A DNA stretch of 64,000 nucleotides from Lachnospiraceae bacterium (GTDB lineage: Bacteria; Bacillota; Clostridia; Lachnospirales; Lachnospiraceae). The notes beneath the pieces are model-generated. The model worked only from the letters and a program-made list of their open reading frames with translations, ran no database searches and was not told the DNA's origin. A program made the translations under genes and the position numbers. The stretch lies in the NCBI GenBank assembly GCA_017500935.1, contig JAFVXW010000035.1:1-64000 (forward strand), read 5' to 3'. Position 1 is the first letter of the stretch. Every line of letters starts with the position of its first letter. Shown here piece after piece: positions 45,369 through 52,831 of the stretch.

Positions 45369-45860
45369 TTAAAACTCCGGCAACTCAATAAAATCTACCC
45401 CTTTTTCATTTGTCACACCAACATATAGCTTATCCGTAAATTGTCCCACTGAACAATAATGCTCTATAACATACTTTGCCGTATAGGGCATCTCCAGTTC
45501 TGTAATTTCCTTAATAGAAAACCATTTTGACTTTCCTTCATTTGAAATCAATTCATCGTTTATACTATCTATCAAATTGGCAAAGAAATAATAATTCTGT
45601 CTTATCTCACCATTAGTCATTCGCAAAGTCACATATCTGTGAGAAAGATTTTGTACATCTTTTTCACAAAGCCCTAATTCCTCGTTCATTTCTCTCAATA
45701 TACATGCTTTTGCATCATTTAATTCAAATTCTTCGAAGTGACCTCCGGCTGAACCAGTCCACACATTATTAACTACTCTGCCACCCTGTCTAAACAAAAG
45801 AAGCACTCTATCTCCTTTAAACAAATAAATTGCAGTCATGTTTCTTAACTTACCTATCAT
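45369..45860 (-). CDS. NUDIX hydrolase with extended NUDIX box
   Basis: The 163-aa protein has GGHFEEFELNDAKACILREM followed by NEELGL (about 40-65). The spacing between the first Glu and the REMNEE part is two residues longer than the usual box, a form found in a recognised NUDIX subgroup. It is the first gene of the left element's cargo set; the rest follow on the same strand. Confidence 0.85.
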   Translation of the reverse strand: MIGKLRNMTAIYLFKGDRVLLLFRQGGRVVNNVWTGSAGGHFEEFELNDAKACILREMNEELGLCEKDVQNLSHRYVTLRMTNGEIRQNYYFFANLIDSINDELISNEGKSKWFSIKEITELEMPYTAKYVIEHYCSVGQFTDKLYVGVTNEKGVDFIELPEF

Positions 45861-46212
45861 TATCTAACCTCGCTACATACTTCTTATTTCTTCATAAAAT
45901 GACATTTCTGAATTAAATAATATCACAAATTCAGTCTTTTGAAAATCCTCATGTTACTTTAGTATCATGCCACTGCAAGTTTGCCGTCAGCAACGAAGCC
46001 TGTGGAGCGGCGAGCAGAACAGGCGGAGTGCGGACGTAAGCAAGCTTGCTGCCATGGCTTTAGGCTGAGCCTTTGTGCCATACTATTACCACAAAGGCTC
46101 ATTTTCCCAAATGCCCCTAAACCCTGATTCTTTCGGTATCTTTTTGGGGATCTGCCAATTCCCACTTCCCAAAAGAACTCCCATTTTATCAAAAAGCCTG
46201 TATCTATGTAGT

Positions 46213-46230
46213 CTACACGTTTCTACACGG
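46213..46230. repeat. Subterminal repeat of the left element, right copy
   Basis: CTACACGTTTCTACACGG, matching 43,585-43,603 apart from one missing A. It is in the same orientation as the left copy. Confidence 0.7.
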
Positions 46231-46306
46231 ATTTTAAAGGGTAATTTTGCAAACAAAAATGCTCCAAACGCTGATAAAATCAGCATTTGAAGCAAATTCT
46301 TAATAC

Positions 46307-46327
46307 TGCTGGTGGCCGGACTTGAAC
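46307..46327. repeat. Middle att-like direct repeat
   Basis: Exact copy of the 21-bp sequence at 43,506. The next 40 bases also resemble those after the left copy (both have AAAAA-ACTGA then AGGGG-TTCC), suggesting two related elements joined end to end. Confidence 0.85.
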
Positions 46328-46387
46328 GCAGAAGCCGCCGGAAAAACACTGAAAGAAAGGGGCTTCCGGCGTGCTTGCTTGCGGAGC

Positions 46388-46404
46388 GTAAAAAAGTGTA
46401 AACA
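46388..46404. repeat. Subterminal repeat of the right element, left copy
   Basis: GTAAAAAAGTGTAAACA, identical to 52,739-52,755; a likely integrase arm-type site. Confidence 0.7.
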
Positions 46405-46420
46405 TTTTAATCTCAAATTT

Positions 46421-46972
46421 TTATAATTCTTTTATCGCTTCAATAATTTTTTTCTTTTCCTCGTCCTCCTGCAAACTCTTCGTTTGCGCTCTAATATTTT
46501 CCTTTTTATTCTCCAAATCATTATTTTGAATAATTTCAACAATTCTAGTTATGTATTCTTCTTCATTCTCAGGAAAAACATACTTCACAATAATTGTCAA
46601 TATTCCTACAATTAATGATAAAAACGTTATACATACGGATATCACCTCAACCATTGAAGTAACAGAAACCGCATCATTAGAAAAGTCCATATTAAAAATA
46701 AGTATTATGAATACAACTGTAAAAGCTATCAAAATAGAACAACTACATAGCAATAAAAGCCCTTTATACCATTTATTACTCTGATTCTTATATTTATATC
46801 CCGAAACATATAATTCTAATAATTCTGTCACCCTTTTATCACGCAAACGTTGCTGTTTTGTCATATAACTATCAACATATGCATCTGCCATTTCTTTGTC
46901 ATTATCAACTCGCTTTATAAATTGTACCGAATCAATAATACTATCTAATACCTTATCATATGTATTATCCAT
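46421..46972 (-). CDS. Two-segment membrane protein, unknown function
   Basis: The 183-aa protein has a soluble N-terminus (1-68), two membrane segments (about 70-92 and 106-130) and a charged, probably coiled-coil tail. I do not recognise the family. Its start overlaps the end of the ImmA/IrrE gene by 8 bases, so the two are coupled. A small membrane protein beside a peptidase resembles toxin-type or signalling pairs in defence islands, but this is inference only. Confidence 0.75.
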   Translation of the reverse strand: MDNTYDKVLDSIIDSVQFIKRVDNDKEMADAYVDSYMTKQQRLRDKRVTELLELYVSGYKYKNQSNKWYKGLLLLCSCSILIAFTVVFIILIFNMDFSNDAVSVTSMVEVISVCITFLSLIVGILTIIVKYVFPENEEEYITRIVEIIQNNDLENKKENIRAQTKSLQEDEEKKKIIEAIKEL

Positions 46973-47519
46973 TTAATTCAAGTTCCCCAATCCTTCGTTC
47001 TATCATTTTAGATGTAACCACAAACTTCCGTGCCAACAATAAAACTATTTCCTCGTAATCTAATCCCATCTTCTTAAATTCTTTAAATTTTTCAGAAAAC
47101 TTTTCACGAGGCATAAGCAAGTTCGCCGCAAAATAATCAGCGTCATTTTCTATATCATTCTTACCCTTTTTATGATCTCTATGAGCATACATTCCCTTGT
47201 ACTGATTACTTGAATAGTGCAAGCGATAATGCGCTATTTCATGAGCTATAATGAATCGTTTCCACTCTAATGTTCTTGCAGAATTTACACCTATCAATTT
47301 ATCTGTTTTTATACCTAAGATTTCCTTTTCGCCTTCCTTGACTATAATAAAACCATCATCGTCATCATCCAATATTGCATTACCTATTGCAAACCCCATA
47401 TTTTTAGCTATTTGTATAATATCAATTGCCTCTTGTTCATCACGATAATTGATTTCATTCATCAATTCTATAGCTTTTTTTTCTATCTGCATTTTTTCCA
47501 TATGACTTAGACCTCTCAT
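46965..47519 (-). CDS. ImmA/IrrE-family metallopeptidase
   Basis: The 184-aa zinc peptidase has HEIAHY (about 93-98, HExxH) and the downstream ENDADYFAANLLMP with a third metal ligand. ImmA-type proteins cleave repressors to release mobile-element genes; IrrE types act in stress. No HTH domain is fused. The ATG at 47,519 is chosen because GGAGATTAAA stands before it. An inverted repeat lies in its leader (47,572-47,609). No obvious repressor partner is adjacent. Confidence 0.9.
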   Translation of the reverse strand: MRGLSHMEKMQIEKKAIELMNEINYRDEQEAIDIIQIAKNMGFAIGNAILDDDDDGFIIVKEGEKEILGIKTDKLIGVNSARTLEWKRFIIAHEIAHYRLHYSSNQYKGMYAHRDHKKGKNDIENDADYFAANLLMPREKFSEKFKEFKKMGLDYEEIVLLLARKFVVTSKMIERRIGELELNG

Positions 47520-47571
47520 TTTAATCTCCAAACATAACTCTCATTGTATCAATATATGATCCCCATTTCAA

Positions 47572-47609
47572 CTCTAATTATCAAATTTTCTTTCGATAAC
47601 TAGAGTTTT
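47572..47609. repeat. Inverted repeat upstream of the ImmA/IrrE gene
   Basis: AACTCTA then TTATC pair with GATAA then TAGAGTT around a 12-nt middle; a T run follows on the plus strand. It could be a terminator on that strand, an operator, or a leader hairpin for the minus-strand gene. Confidence 0.5.
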
Positions 47610-47744
47610 TTATTTCACCTCCCAATCCACACTTCAAACACTATTCTTTTTGATTCTATCACAAACATATGCGCAAAAAAGGCACATTCAAACATTCATC
47701 CATTTTCCAATCTACATAACTTGCATAAAAATAATGTGAGAGCT

Positions 47745-48107
47745 TTATACAGAAAAAGTATCTCGATAATATTCCCATAATTCTTCAGTAGTACCACAAA
47801 TATTTGCTATCATTTGCCCATTCTCAACATATTTATATAAATTACTCTTAAACTCTTCTATAGTTACTTCCTCAAATTTCCACAATCTTCCCTGCTTATC
47901 CGCAAATGAAAAAGAATGTTCTCTTGTTTCTATAATTTCAACTTCTATCATGTGACCTCGGTTAGTATCATCAAAACAAATATACCCCTCTCTAAAATCA
48001 TCCGTCACATGAAGAGCTAATTGTTTATCATTACCGTAAGGAGATTCTTTCATAACATAGAGAGCTCTTTTATTAGGTTGTTTATATAATTCATCTCTTG
48101 AATACAA
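47745..48107 (-). CDS. Small protein of unknown function next to Mrr
   Basis: The 120-aa acidic protein starts with TTG at 48,107, 7 bases after GGAGAG. It shows no family I know. It is beta-rich by appearance (LALHVTDDFREGYICFDDTNRGHMIEVEII in parts) and lies 19 bp downstream of the restriction gene on the same strand. It could be a small accessory factor of the Mrr enzyme. Confidence 0.7.
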   Translation of the reverse strand: MYSRDELYKQPNKRALYVMKESPYGNDKQLALHVTDDFREGYICFDDTNRGHMIEVEIIETREHSFSFADKQGRLWKFEEVTIEEFKSNLYKYVENGQMIANICGTTEELWEYYRDTFSV

Positions 48108-48126
48108 TTTTTAACTCTCCACGCTC

Positions 48127-49023
48127 TTAATCTTCAACAAAATAATCTAAATCAAGTTTTTTCACGATATACTCTTTTTGAACAGAAACTCCTACTCCAC
48201 ATTCAATCATAAGTTCCGCAAGCCTCTTCCCATCGACAAGAATTATATGTTGCGCTTCTGCAAAATCTTTTGCTCCTTGAGAAAATTTTGCGGTTGTTAT
48301 GAATAACCCTTTCTCGATTTTAGGCGGCCCCATCATTGCACCTGCAAACTTTTGTATTTCTGGCCTGCCGATCGTAGTATCTGTGTTCCATTTTTTTGCT
48401 TGAATGTAAATCAAATTAAATCCAAGTTTATCTTCATAAACTACACCGTCAATACCTCCGTCTCCACTGCTTTTTGTAACAAACCCTTCTCCATATCCCA
48501 TTGTTTTCATTAAATCTACAACCAGATTTTCAAAAAAAGTAGGGGACTGATTCATAATTTCCAATAGCAATTCATCTGCTAATTGATCATTTATACTTTT
48601 ATGTACACGTTCTAACGTTTCCATTGGAGTTTCTGTACTTTCGATTTGCTCTAATTCATTATTGTTTTCTGTTTTGCCATTGCCAACAAAGGCTGCGAAC
48701 TCTGGATACCTTTCTGCAAGTAATGTATCCGTAATTTCTAAACCACTTTCAAAAAGATTCTTTCCTTCTTTGGTAATAACAAACTGTGCTCTCTGAGGCG
48801 AAACGATCAGTCCTGCTTTTTTTAAATATGTTCTTGCCCAACCGATACGATTGTCATAGACCGTTTGTTTATTACTCGGCAATCTTTCTGTAAGATTCTC
48901 CTCTGATAATTGCAGTAGCTTTGCAACATTATCTTTGACTTCTTTTATAGTATGGATCCCTTCATCCTGAAGGACACTTAAAAACGGACTATACAACTCA
49001 TTATATTTAGGTATCGACATCAT
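48127..49023 (-). CDS. Mrr-type restriction endonuclease
   Basis: The 298-aa protein has an N-terminal winged-helix Mrr_N domain (about 1-95, LYSPFLSVLQDEGIHTIKEV, NRIGWARTYLKKAGLI). The C-terminal Mrr catalytic domain (about 160-285) contains FENLVVDLMKTMGYG, the nuclease motif GDGGIDGV followed by IYIQAKKW, and FITTAKFSQGAKDFA. Type IV enzymes of this family cut modified DNA. No methylase accompanies it, in keeping with that role. Confidence 0.92.
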   Translation of the reverse strand: MMSIPKYNELYSPFLSVLQDEGIHTIKEVKDNVAKLLQLSEENLTERLPSNKQTVYDNRIGWARTYLKKAGLIVSPQRAQFVITKEGKNLFESGLEITDTLLAERYPEFAAFVGNGKTENNNELEQIESTETPMETLERVHKSINDQLADELLLEIMNQSPTFFENLVVDLMKTMGYGEGFVTKSSGDGGIDGVVYEDKLGFNLIYIQAKKWNTDTTIGRPEIQKFAGAMMGPPKIEKGLFITTAKFSQGAKDFAEAQHIILVDGKRLAELMIECGVGVSVQKEYIVKKLDLDYFVED

Positions 49024-49204
49024 TCATTCTCCTCTATCGCTTTTAAATTGCCACTTTATAACTAAGTATATATATTATAGCACATTACCAAATTCTTGAA
49101 AAGTACATCACAATTACTGTATGATAATAAAAGCGATATAAAAGCGATAAGCTCTGTCCCTATGCAAAACTTATCGCCCTTTTTGCTTCAATACGCAAAT
49201 TTCT

Positions 49205-50104
49205 TTATGTTACTACTACTTTTATACTGTCATCAATATTATCCGCTATCCATCCTTGTATAACATCTATTGAAAATGCTGTTTCTCCAAAAATCTGCAT
49301 ATCTGGCTTCAGTATCATCTCCGTCCCAGACACATGATCTAGCTCCTTGCAGATTACATCATGCTGTGCTATTCCCCGAACATAATCTTGCTGAAACCAC
49401 ATTCCATTACGATATACATTAACCTGCAAGCTTTCACATAAGGAATTAACCGTCTGCAAACTACACTGCGAAAAATCTCCCATTCCGGCATATTCTAAAT
49501 TAGAAATCGGATGCCCTGCAAGAATTTTATCCAGAACTGCCTTGTTCATATACTGATCTCTTGACAAGGGAATTCCCCTTCCATTATCAGCAATCTTGAT
49601 CCTGCCGTCTTGAAGCAGCGTAATACTTATTTCAGTGCAATAACCAGCTTTAACTTCTTCTAATGATGCTCTAAGCACCTCAAAAACAATCTGGTGCATA
49701 TTATCAAATAATGTGTTTCTATCTAATCCCATAGACATTCTCCTTGATTCTGTATCTGGTACAACCCACTCCGGCACACTATAAGAAGCAAGATATTTTC
49801 TAACTGTGCTGGGTGTTGAACCAAATAATTGTGTAAATGATCTTGTGAATCCCTCGTGTGAATCAAAAGCATACATGATCGAAACATCCAGAACTTTCTT
49901 TCCTTCCAGCAACGAGCAAAGGGCATATTGAAGTTTTCTAATTCGGATATATCCCGTTATTGGCATTCCCATTATTTCAGCAAACAATTTACTGAAATAA
50001 AATGGGCTATATCCTGCCACTTCCGCCAACTCCAATAAGCTGATTTTTTCGTATATATGCTCATCAATGTAAAAAAGAATTTTCTTTAAAATCTCTGTAT
50101 TCAT
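49205..50104 (-). CDS. AraC-type DNA-binding domain fused to GyrB-like ATPase domain
   Basis: The 299-aa protein has an AraC/XylS double helix-turn-helix at 1-105 (ISLLELAEVAGYSPFYFSKLF, DVSIMYAFDSHEGFTRSFTQ). Residues about 125-299 resemble the N-terminal ATPase domain of DNA gyrase B: MHQIVFEVLRASLEEVKAG (136-154), then IADNGRGIPL (171-180), then TVNSLCESLQVNVYRNG and GTEMILKPDMQIF. The counterpart of the catalytic GyrB Glu is kept (Glu142), but the Mg-binding Asn is Ala146. The usual GG-LHGVG nucleotide loop is AGMGDFSQCS (206-215), so ATP hydrolysis is doubtful. It may sense a GyrB ligand or gyrase state; this is inference. Confidence 0.85.
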   Translation of the reverse strand: MNTEILKKILFYIDEHIYEKISLLELAEVAGYSPFYFSKLFAEIMGMPITGYIRIRKLQYALCSLLEGKKVLDVSIMYAFDSHEGFTRSFTQLFGSTPSTVRKYLASYSVPEWVVPDTESRRMSMGLDRNTLFDNMHQIVFEVLRASLEEVKAGYCTEISITLLQDGRIKIADNGRGIPLSRDQYMNKAVLDKILAGHPISNLEYAGMGDFSQCSLQTVNSLCESLQVNVYRNGMWFQQDYVRGIAQHDVICKELDHVSGTEMILKPDMQIFGETAFSIDVIQGWIADNIDDSIKVVVT

Positions 50105-50589
50105 GCCATTACCTCACACTTAATATTGTGAATGAAGCCCACAATATTATATTCAAGTTCGATGCTTCATACCGATCTTGTAATTGTATTATACTCCATA
50201 ATAAGATAATTTTCTTGATATCATATACGAATATTTATCGTGAATGAACAATTTCTCAACATATCATATCCACGTATCAAAAATTTCCCTGTTTCTTCAA
50301 AAAAGTCCAAAAACTGAATTTCCTAACATGTCTGCAAAACGTAGGAAAAATCAGCCCCTTACACTGAAAATGCCAATACCCTTCGCTGATACTCATTTTC
50401 TCACATCTCGCTAACACGTACCCCTTTTTCATCAGATTTTGCCAATTTCCCCGAAAACTAATTTTTCCATAAATATAAACCACTTTTCCAACATATCTGT
50501 TTAAAGTATCAAATCCATTTTCCGTGCACTCCGGCAAAACTGCCCCTAAAATCATAGAAAAAAAATTTCTCTAAACCGCCCCAAACACA

Positions 50590-50617
50590 TTGACCTCATT
50601 CCCTGATCTGCTATAAT
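50590..50617 (+). promoter_or_regulatory. Strong sigma-A promoter upstream of the integrase module
   Basis: TTGACC (50,590-50,595), 16-bp spacer, TATAAT (50,612-50,617). Transcripts should start near 50,624 and meet a terminator hairpin 45 bases later. Confidence 0.8.
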
Positions 50618-50667
50618 AGTATTAGAAGTTGAAGTAACAAGAAGTTTAAAATTATAGGAAGTTAAAA

Positions 50668-50710
50668 GCAAATGAAAATCCCTTACCGGGACTTTTTCGT
50701 TTGCTTTTTT
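50668..50710 (+). terminator. Leader terminator / attenuator before the integrase module
   Basis: A stem of about 15 bp (GCAAATGAAAATCCC pairing with GGGACTTTTTCGTTTGC, with a small bulge) is followed by six T. It lies between the promoter and the first gene, so it would yield a short RNA of about 85 nt unless bypassed. Confidence 0.8.
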
Positions 50711-50853
50711 GTTGCCCTAAATTAACTTCCGGCACTTCAGTTACTTTTTGATGATTACTTATTATCTCTTCCGGGATAAAAATATTTTCTAAAAAGTAGC
50801 TGTTTCTGGCAAATAAAGGGCAAAAAAAGATACTAACAAATTAACAATTAGGA

Positions 50854-50926
50854 TTGTTACCAAAAGAGTAACAAATAGCACAAAGTAGGTAGTTACCATG
50901 GATAGTTACCCAAACAGACCGTTACC
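50854..50926 (+). repeat. GTTAC motif cluster over the start of the small HTH gene
   Basis: TTGTTAC/GTAACAA inverted copies (50,854-50,874), TAGTTACC at 50,890 and 50,903, and GTTACC at 50,921. The cluster spans the ATG at 50,898 and may be an operator or accessory-factor site. Confidence 0.5.
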
Positions 50927-51317
50927 CGTCAGACCCAGACCGAAGCCAATCGCTGATATGACAGATCAGGAGTTAACAGAATTGTTAACCAAGAGCAAAA
51001 CTTCAAGCGATCTTATTCCGGGGCTGATCGAATATGTTTTTCGATTAAATCGGGAGATCAAAGCATTGAAGGATCAGATGGAACGCCAGCAGACCAAGCC
51101 AGCCAAGAAGTCCGGCAGAGCCAAGCAAGACTTTTATGTGGATGGAATCTTATTGACAGATGAGGAAATCGCCTATTACGTGGAAGGCGACTACTTCACT
51201 ATCACACAATTAGAGCGACTCGTAGGAGCCAAGAAAAACCAGCTCCGCAACCGCTACAAGCGTTACAAAGAAAAGCAAAAACTTACAAAGGAGGAATCCG
51301 ACCATGGAAATTGTTAG
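50898..51317 (+). CDS. Small basic protein, probably integrase accessory factor
   Basis: The 139-aa protein has a proline-rich start, a helical middle (DLIPGLIEYVFRLNREIKALKDQM) and a basic C-terminus that looks like an HTH (TITQLERLVGAKKNQLRNRY, about 105-124). It overlaps the integrase gene by 14 bases. By position it may be a directionality or regulatory factor; I recognise no named family. The ribosome site is weak (AGTAGGT) and overlaps the GTTAC cluster. Confidence 0.8.
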   Translation: MDSYPNRPLPVRPRPKPIADMTDQELTELLTKSKTSSDLIPGLIEYVFRLNREIKALKDQMERQQTKPAKKSGRAKQDFYVDGILLTDEEIAYYVEGDYFTITQLERLVGAKKNQLRNRYKRYKEKQKLTKEESDHGNC

Positions 51318-52653
51318 ACCAACCGTGCAGGAGTGGTGCATCCCGGTGCAGTACACTTCCTCCCCGGAAATTATCAAAAACTACTTGCAAGAAGTCTTAA
51401 ACGAAGGTATGATGAATCCACAAGCAAGCACGCCGGATAATGAAGAAGCAATGAGAAAATCTCAGAAAGAAAAAATTATCAAGGCACACATGAAACAATA
51501 CAAAACTAAATACTATGAGTCAGACAATCGGTGGCACTCTTTTCTCCCGGATGAAAATCATCCCAGAAAGATGCGTCCCATTGCCAAACGGAAGTTTGAG
51601 GACTTAGAGCAGGCGATCCTTGCCTACTATGAGGAGCAGGAGCAGTTAAACAACCGTCGGAAGATCACGCTTCGCAAGTTCTACCCGGAATGGTTTCAGT
51701 ACAAATGGCAGGAAACCAACAATTCCAACTACATGAAGCACATTGACGGCGAATGGAAACGCTACTATCTGGATGACGAGATCATTGACAAGCCGATCAT
51801 AGACCTGACCACTCTGGATCTGAAAAATTGGGCGAGAAACAAGATTGTTTCCAACCACATGACCAAGAAGCAGTATTACAATATGGCAATCATCATCCGC
51901 CAGAGCTTCGACTACCTTGTGGAGTTGGGCGATCTCCCGGTAAATCACTTTGCGGAGTTCAAGATCAATGCGTCACTCTTTACCCCACCCAAGCCTAAAG
52001 AAGCGGCAGAACGTGTCTTTATTGAGGATGAGGAAAAGAAGCTGAAGCAGATCGCCTTAAAAGACTTTGAAGAACATCCGGAGCATATCGGTGCGGCTGC
52101 AGTGCTGATCAATCTGTCTTTGGGACTTCGGGTATCGGAGCTTGTGGCTTTGCAGTGGAAGGACTTAAAAGACGGCTATCTGCAGGTCAGACGCATGGAG
52201 CAGAAACAATGGGAACAGTTGCCGGATGGGACGTGGAAGGCATATCTGACCGTGGTAGATCATACCAAGTCAACCGCTGGAACGAGAACATTGTACGTGG
52301 TATCTTCCTCTATGGCATTATTTGAGCAGATACGAGCCTTTAACCAGCGTGTGGGGTATGATTGTGAGCCAGACAGCTACATCTTCCTGCATGACAATAA
52401 CCGCATCACTGCCAATTCTATTGACAGCTACTATGAGCGTTACTGCAAGATGCTGGGCATTGCCAAGAAGGGCAATCATGGAGCAAGACGTACCGCCTTA
52501 ACCAAGATCGCAGACAATCCCAACATTAACTTGAAGGATGCCATGCAATGGGCAGGACACCGGGACGTCAAGACCTTTATCGACCATTACTGCTACTCCC
52601 GATACTCTGACGAACAAAAGAAAGCTGAGTTGGAGAAGACGTTAAATCTCTAA
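51304..52653 (+). CDS. Tyrosine-type site-specific integrase
   Basis: The 449-aa recombinase has an AP2-like or arm-binding N-terminus (about 60-115), a core-binding domain (about 120-225) and a catalytic domain (about 235-449). The catalytic set is Arg276 in GLRVSELVALQWKD, Lys322 in DHTKSTAG, His392 and Arg395 in NHGARRTALT, His419 in WAGHRDVKTF and Tyr429 in IDHYCYSRY. AAGGAGG precedes the ATG. The gene ends about 145 bp from the right att-like repeat, as usual for integrative elements. Confidence 0.95.
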   Translation: MEIVRPTVQEWCIPVQYTSSPEIIKNYLQEVLNEGMMNPQASTPDNEEAMRKSQKEKIIKAHMKQYKTKYYESDNRWHSFLPDENHPRKMRPIAKRKFEDLEQAILAYYEEQEQLNNRRKITLRKFYPEWFQYKWQETNNSNYMKHIDGEWKRYYLDDEIIDKPIIDLTTLDLKNWARNKIVSNHMTKKQYYNMAIIIRQSFDYLVELGDLPVNHFAEFKINASLFTPPKPKEAAERVFIEDEEKKLKQIALKDFEEHPEHIGAAAVLINLSLGLRVSELVALQWKDLKDGYLQVRRMEQKQWEQLPDGTWKAYLTVVDHTKSTAGTRTLYVVSSSMALFEQIRAFNQRVGYDCEPDSYIFLHDNNRITANSIDSYYERYCKMLGIAKKGNHGARRTALTKIADNPNINLKDAMQWAGHRDVKTFIDHYCYSRYSDEQKKAELEKTLNL

Positions 52654-52663
52654 AATAAAAAAG

Positions 52664-52710
52664 CGATTGCGAGAGATCCACGCATACATCATCACTCGCA
52701 ATCGACTTTT
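52664..52710 (+). terminator. Terminator after the integrase gene
   Basis: CGATTGCGAG / CTCGCAATCG, 10-bp perfect arms around a 21-nt loop, then ACTTTT. The loop is long but the stem is perfect. Confidence 0.6.
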
Positions 52711-52736
52711 ACCTACTATTATCACTCCAAAGAACC

Positions 52737-52765
52737 GTGTAAAAAAGTGTAAACACTTTTTACAC
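52737..52765. repeat. Subterminal repeat of the right element, right copy, within a palindrome
   Basis: GTGTAAAAAAGTG / CACTTTTTACAC form a near-perfect inverted repeat around TAAA. It contains the direct copy GTAAAAAAGTGTAAACA (52,739-52,755) seen at 46,388. A likely integrase arm site. Confidence 0.7.
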
Positions 52766-52768
52766 GAA

Positions 52769-52794
52769 AAAATCCAGCATTTCTGCTGGATTTT
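52769..52794. terminator. Hairpin beside the right att-like repeat
   Basis: AAAATCCAGCA / TGCTGGATTTT, 11-bp perfect stem with a 4-nt loop; usable in both directions as a weak terminator. Confidence 0.55.
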
Positions 52795-52797
52795 ATA

Positions 52798-52818
52798 TGC
52801 TGGTGGCCGGACTTGAAC
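52798..52818. repeat. Right att-like direct repeat with T-arm-like hairpin
   Basis: Third exact copy of the 21-bp repeat. Here alone it is completed to a 9-bp perfect stem GGTGGCCGG / CCGGCCACC (52,802-52,826) with the tRNA-type loop TTCAAGT on the minus strand, directly after the ABC exporter stop codon. This completed form is probably the original chromosomal site. Confidence 0.85.
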
Positions 52819-52831
52819 CGGCCACCCTTTT

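Larger units (their letters stand above)
43506..46327. mobile_element. Left integrated element (no integrase), 2.8 kb
   Basis: AT-rich DNA between the first and second copies of the 21-bp repeat. It carries four tightly packed minus-strand genes (NUDIX, GNAT, NUDIX, HAD). Near its ends it has paired copies of CTACACG(A)TTTCTACACGG (43,585-43,603 and 46,213-46,230), typical of integrase arm sites. No recombinase gene is left, so it is either a relic or mobilised by the neighbour. Confidence 0.7.
45861..46420. other. Gene-free stretch around the middle att-like repeat
   Basis: About 560 bp without a supported gene. It has a GC-rich patch (45,965-46,070, including GCCTGT...ACAGGC inverted copies) that differs from the AT-rich surroundings and may be a decayed gene end. 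It also contains the right subterminal repeat of the left element (46,213-46,230), the middle 21-bp repeat (46,307-46,327) and the left subterminal repeat of the right element (46,388-46,404). Confidence 0.6.
50105..50897. other. Non-coding stretch with promoter, leader terminator and GTTAC repeats
   Basis: About 790 bp. The part 50,105-50,275 is AT-rich and probably holds the promoter of the AraC-GyrB-like gene on the minus strand. A short minus-strand reading frame at 50,277-50,555 has no support. Next come a strong plus-strand promoter (50,590), a strong hairpin terminator (50,668) and a cluster of GTTAC motifs up to the next gene. Confidence 0.6.
46307..52818. mobile_element. Right integrated element with tyrosine integrase, 6.5 kb
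   Basis: Bounded by the middle and right 21-bp repeats. It contains, from left to right, a two-segment membrane protein, an ImmA/IrrE peptidase, a 120-aa protein, an Mrr-type restriction enzyme, the AraC-GyrB-like protein, an HTH-like small protein and an integrase. GTAAAAAAGTGTAAACA lies just inside both ends (46,388-46,404 and 52,739-52,755). No replication, relaxase or structural phage genes are present, so it is a small integrative (satellite-like) island carrying defence-type genes. Confidence 0.8.

Noticed and set aside
45965-46349. Minus-strand reading frames of 75 and 87 aa around the middle repeat
   Set aside because: One of them reads through the att-like repeat, neither has a good start signal, and both lie in a patch of mixed composition; probably decayed DNA.
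50277-50555. 92-aa minus-strand reading frame in the gap before the integrase module
   Set aside because: No ribosome site, no recognisable pattern, and odd composition; it may be a remnant but is not supported as a gene.
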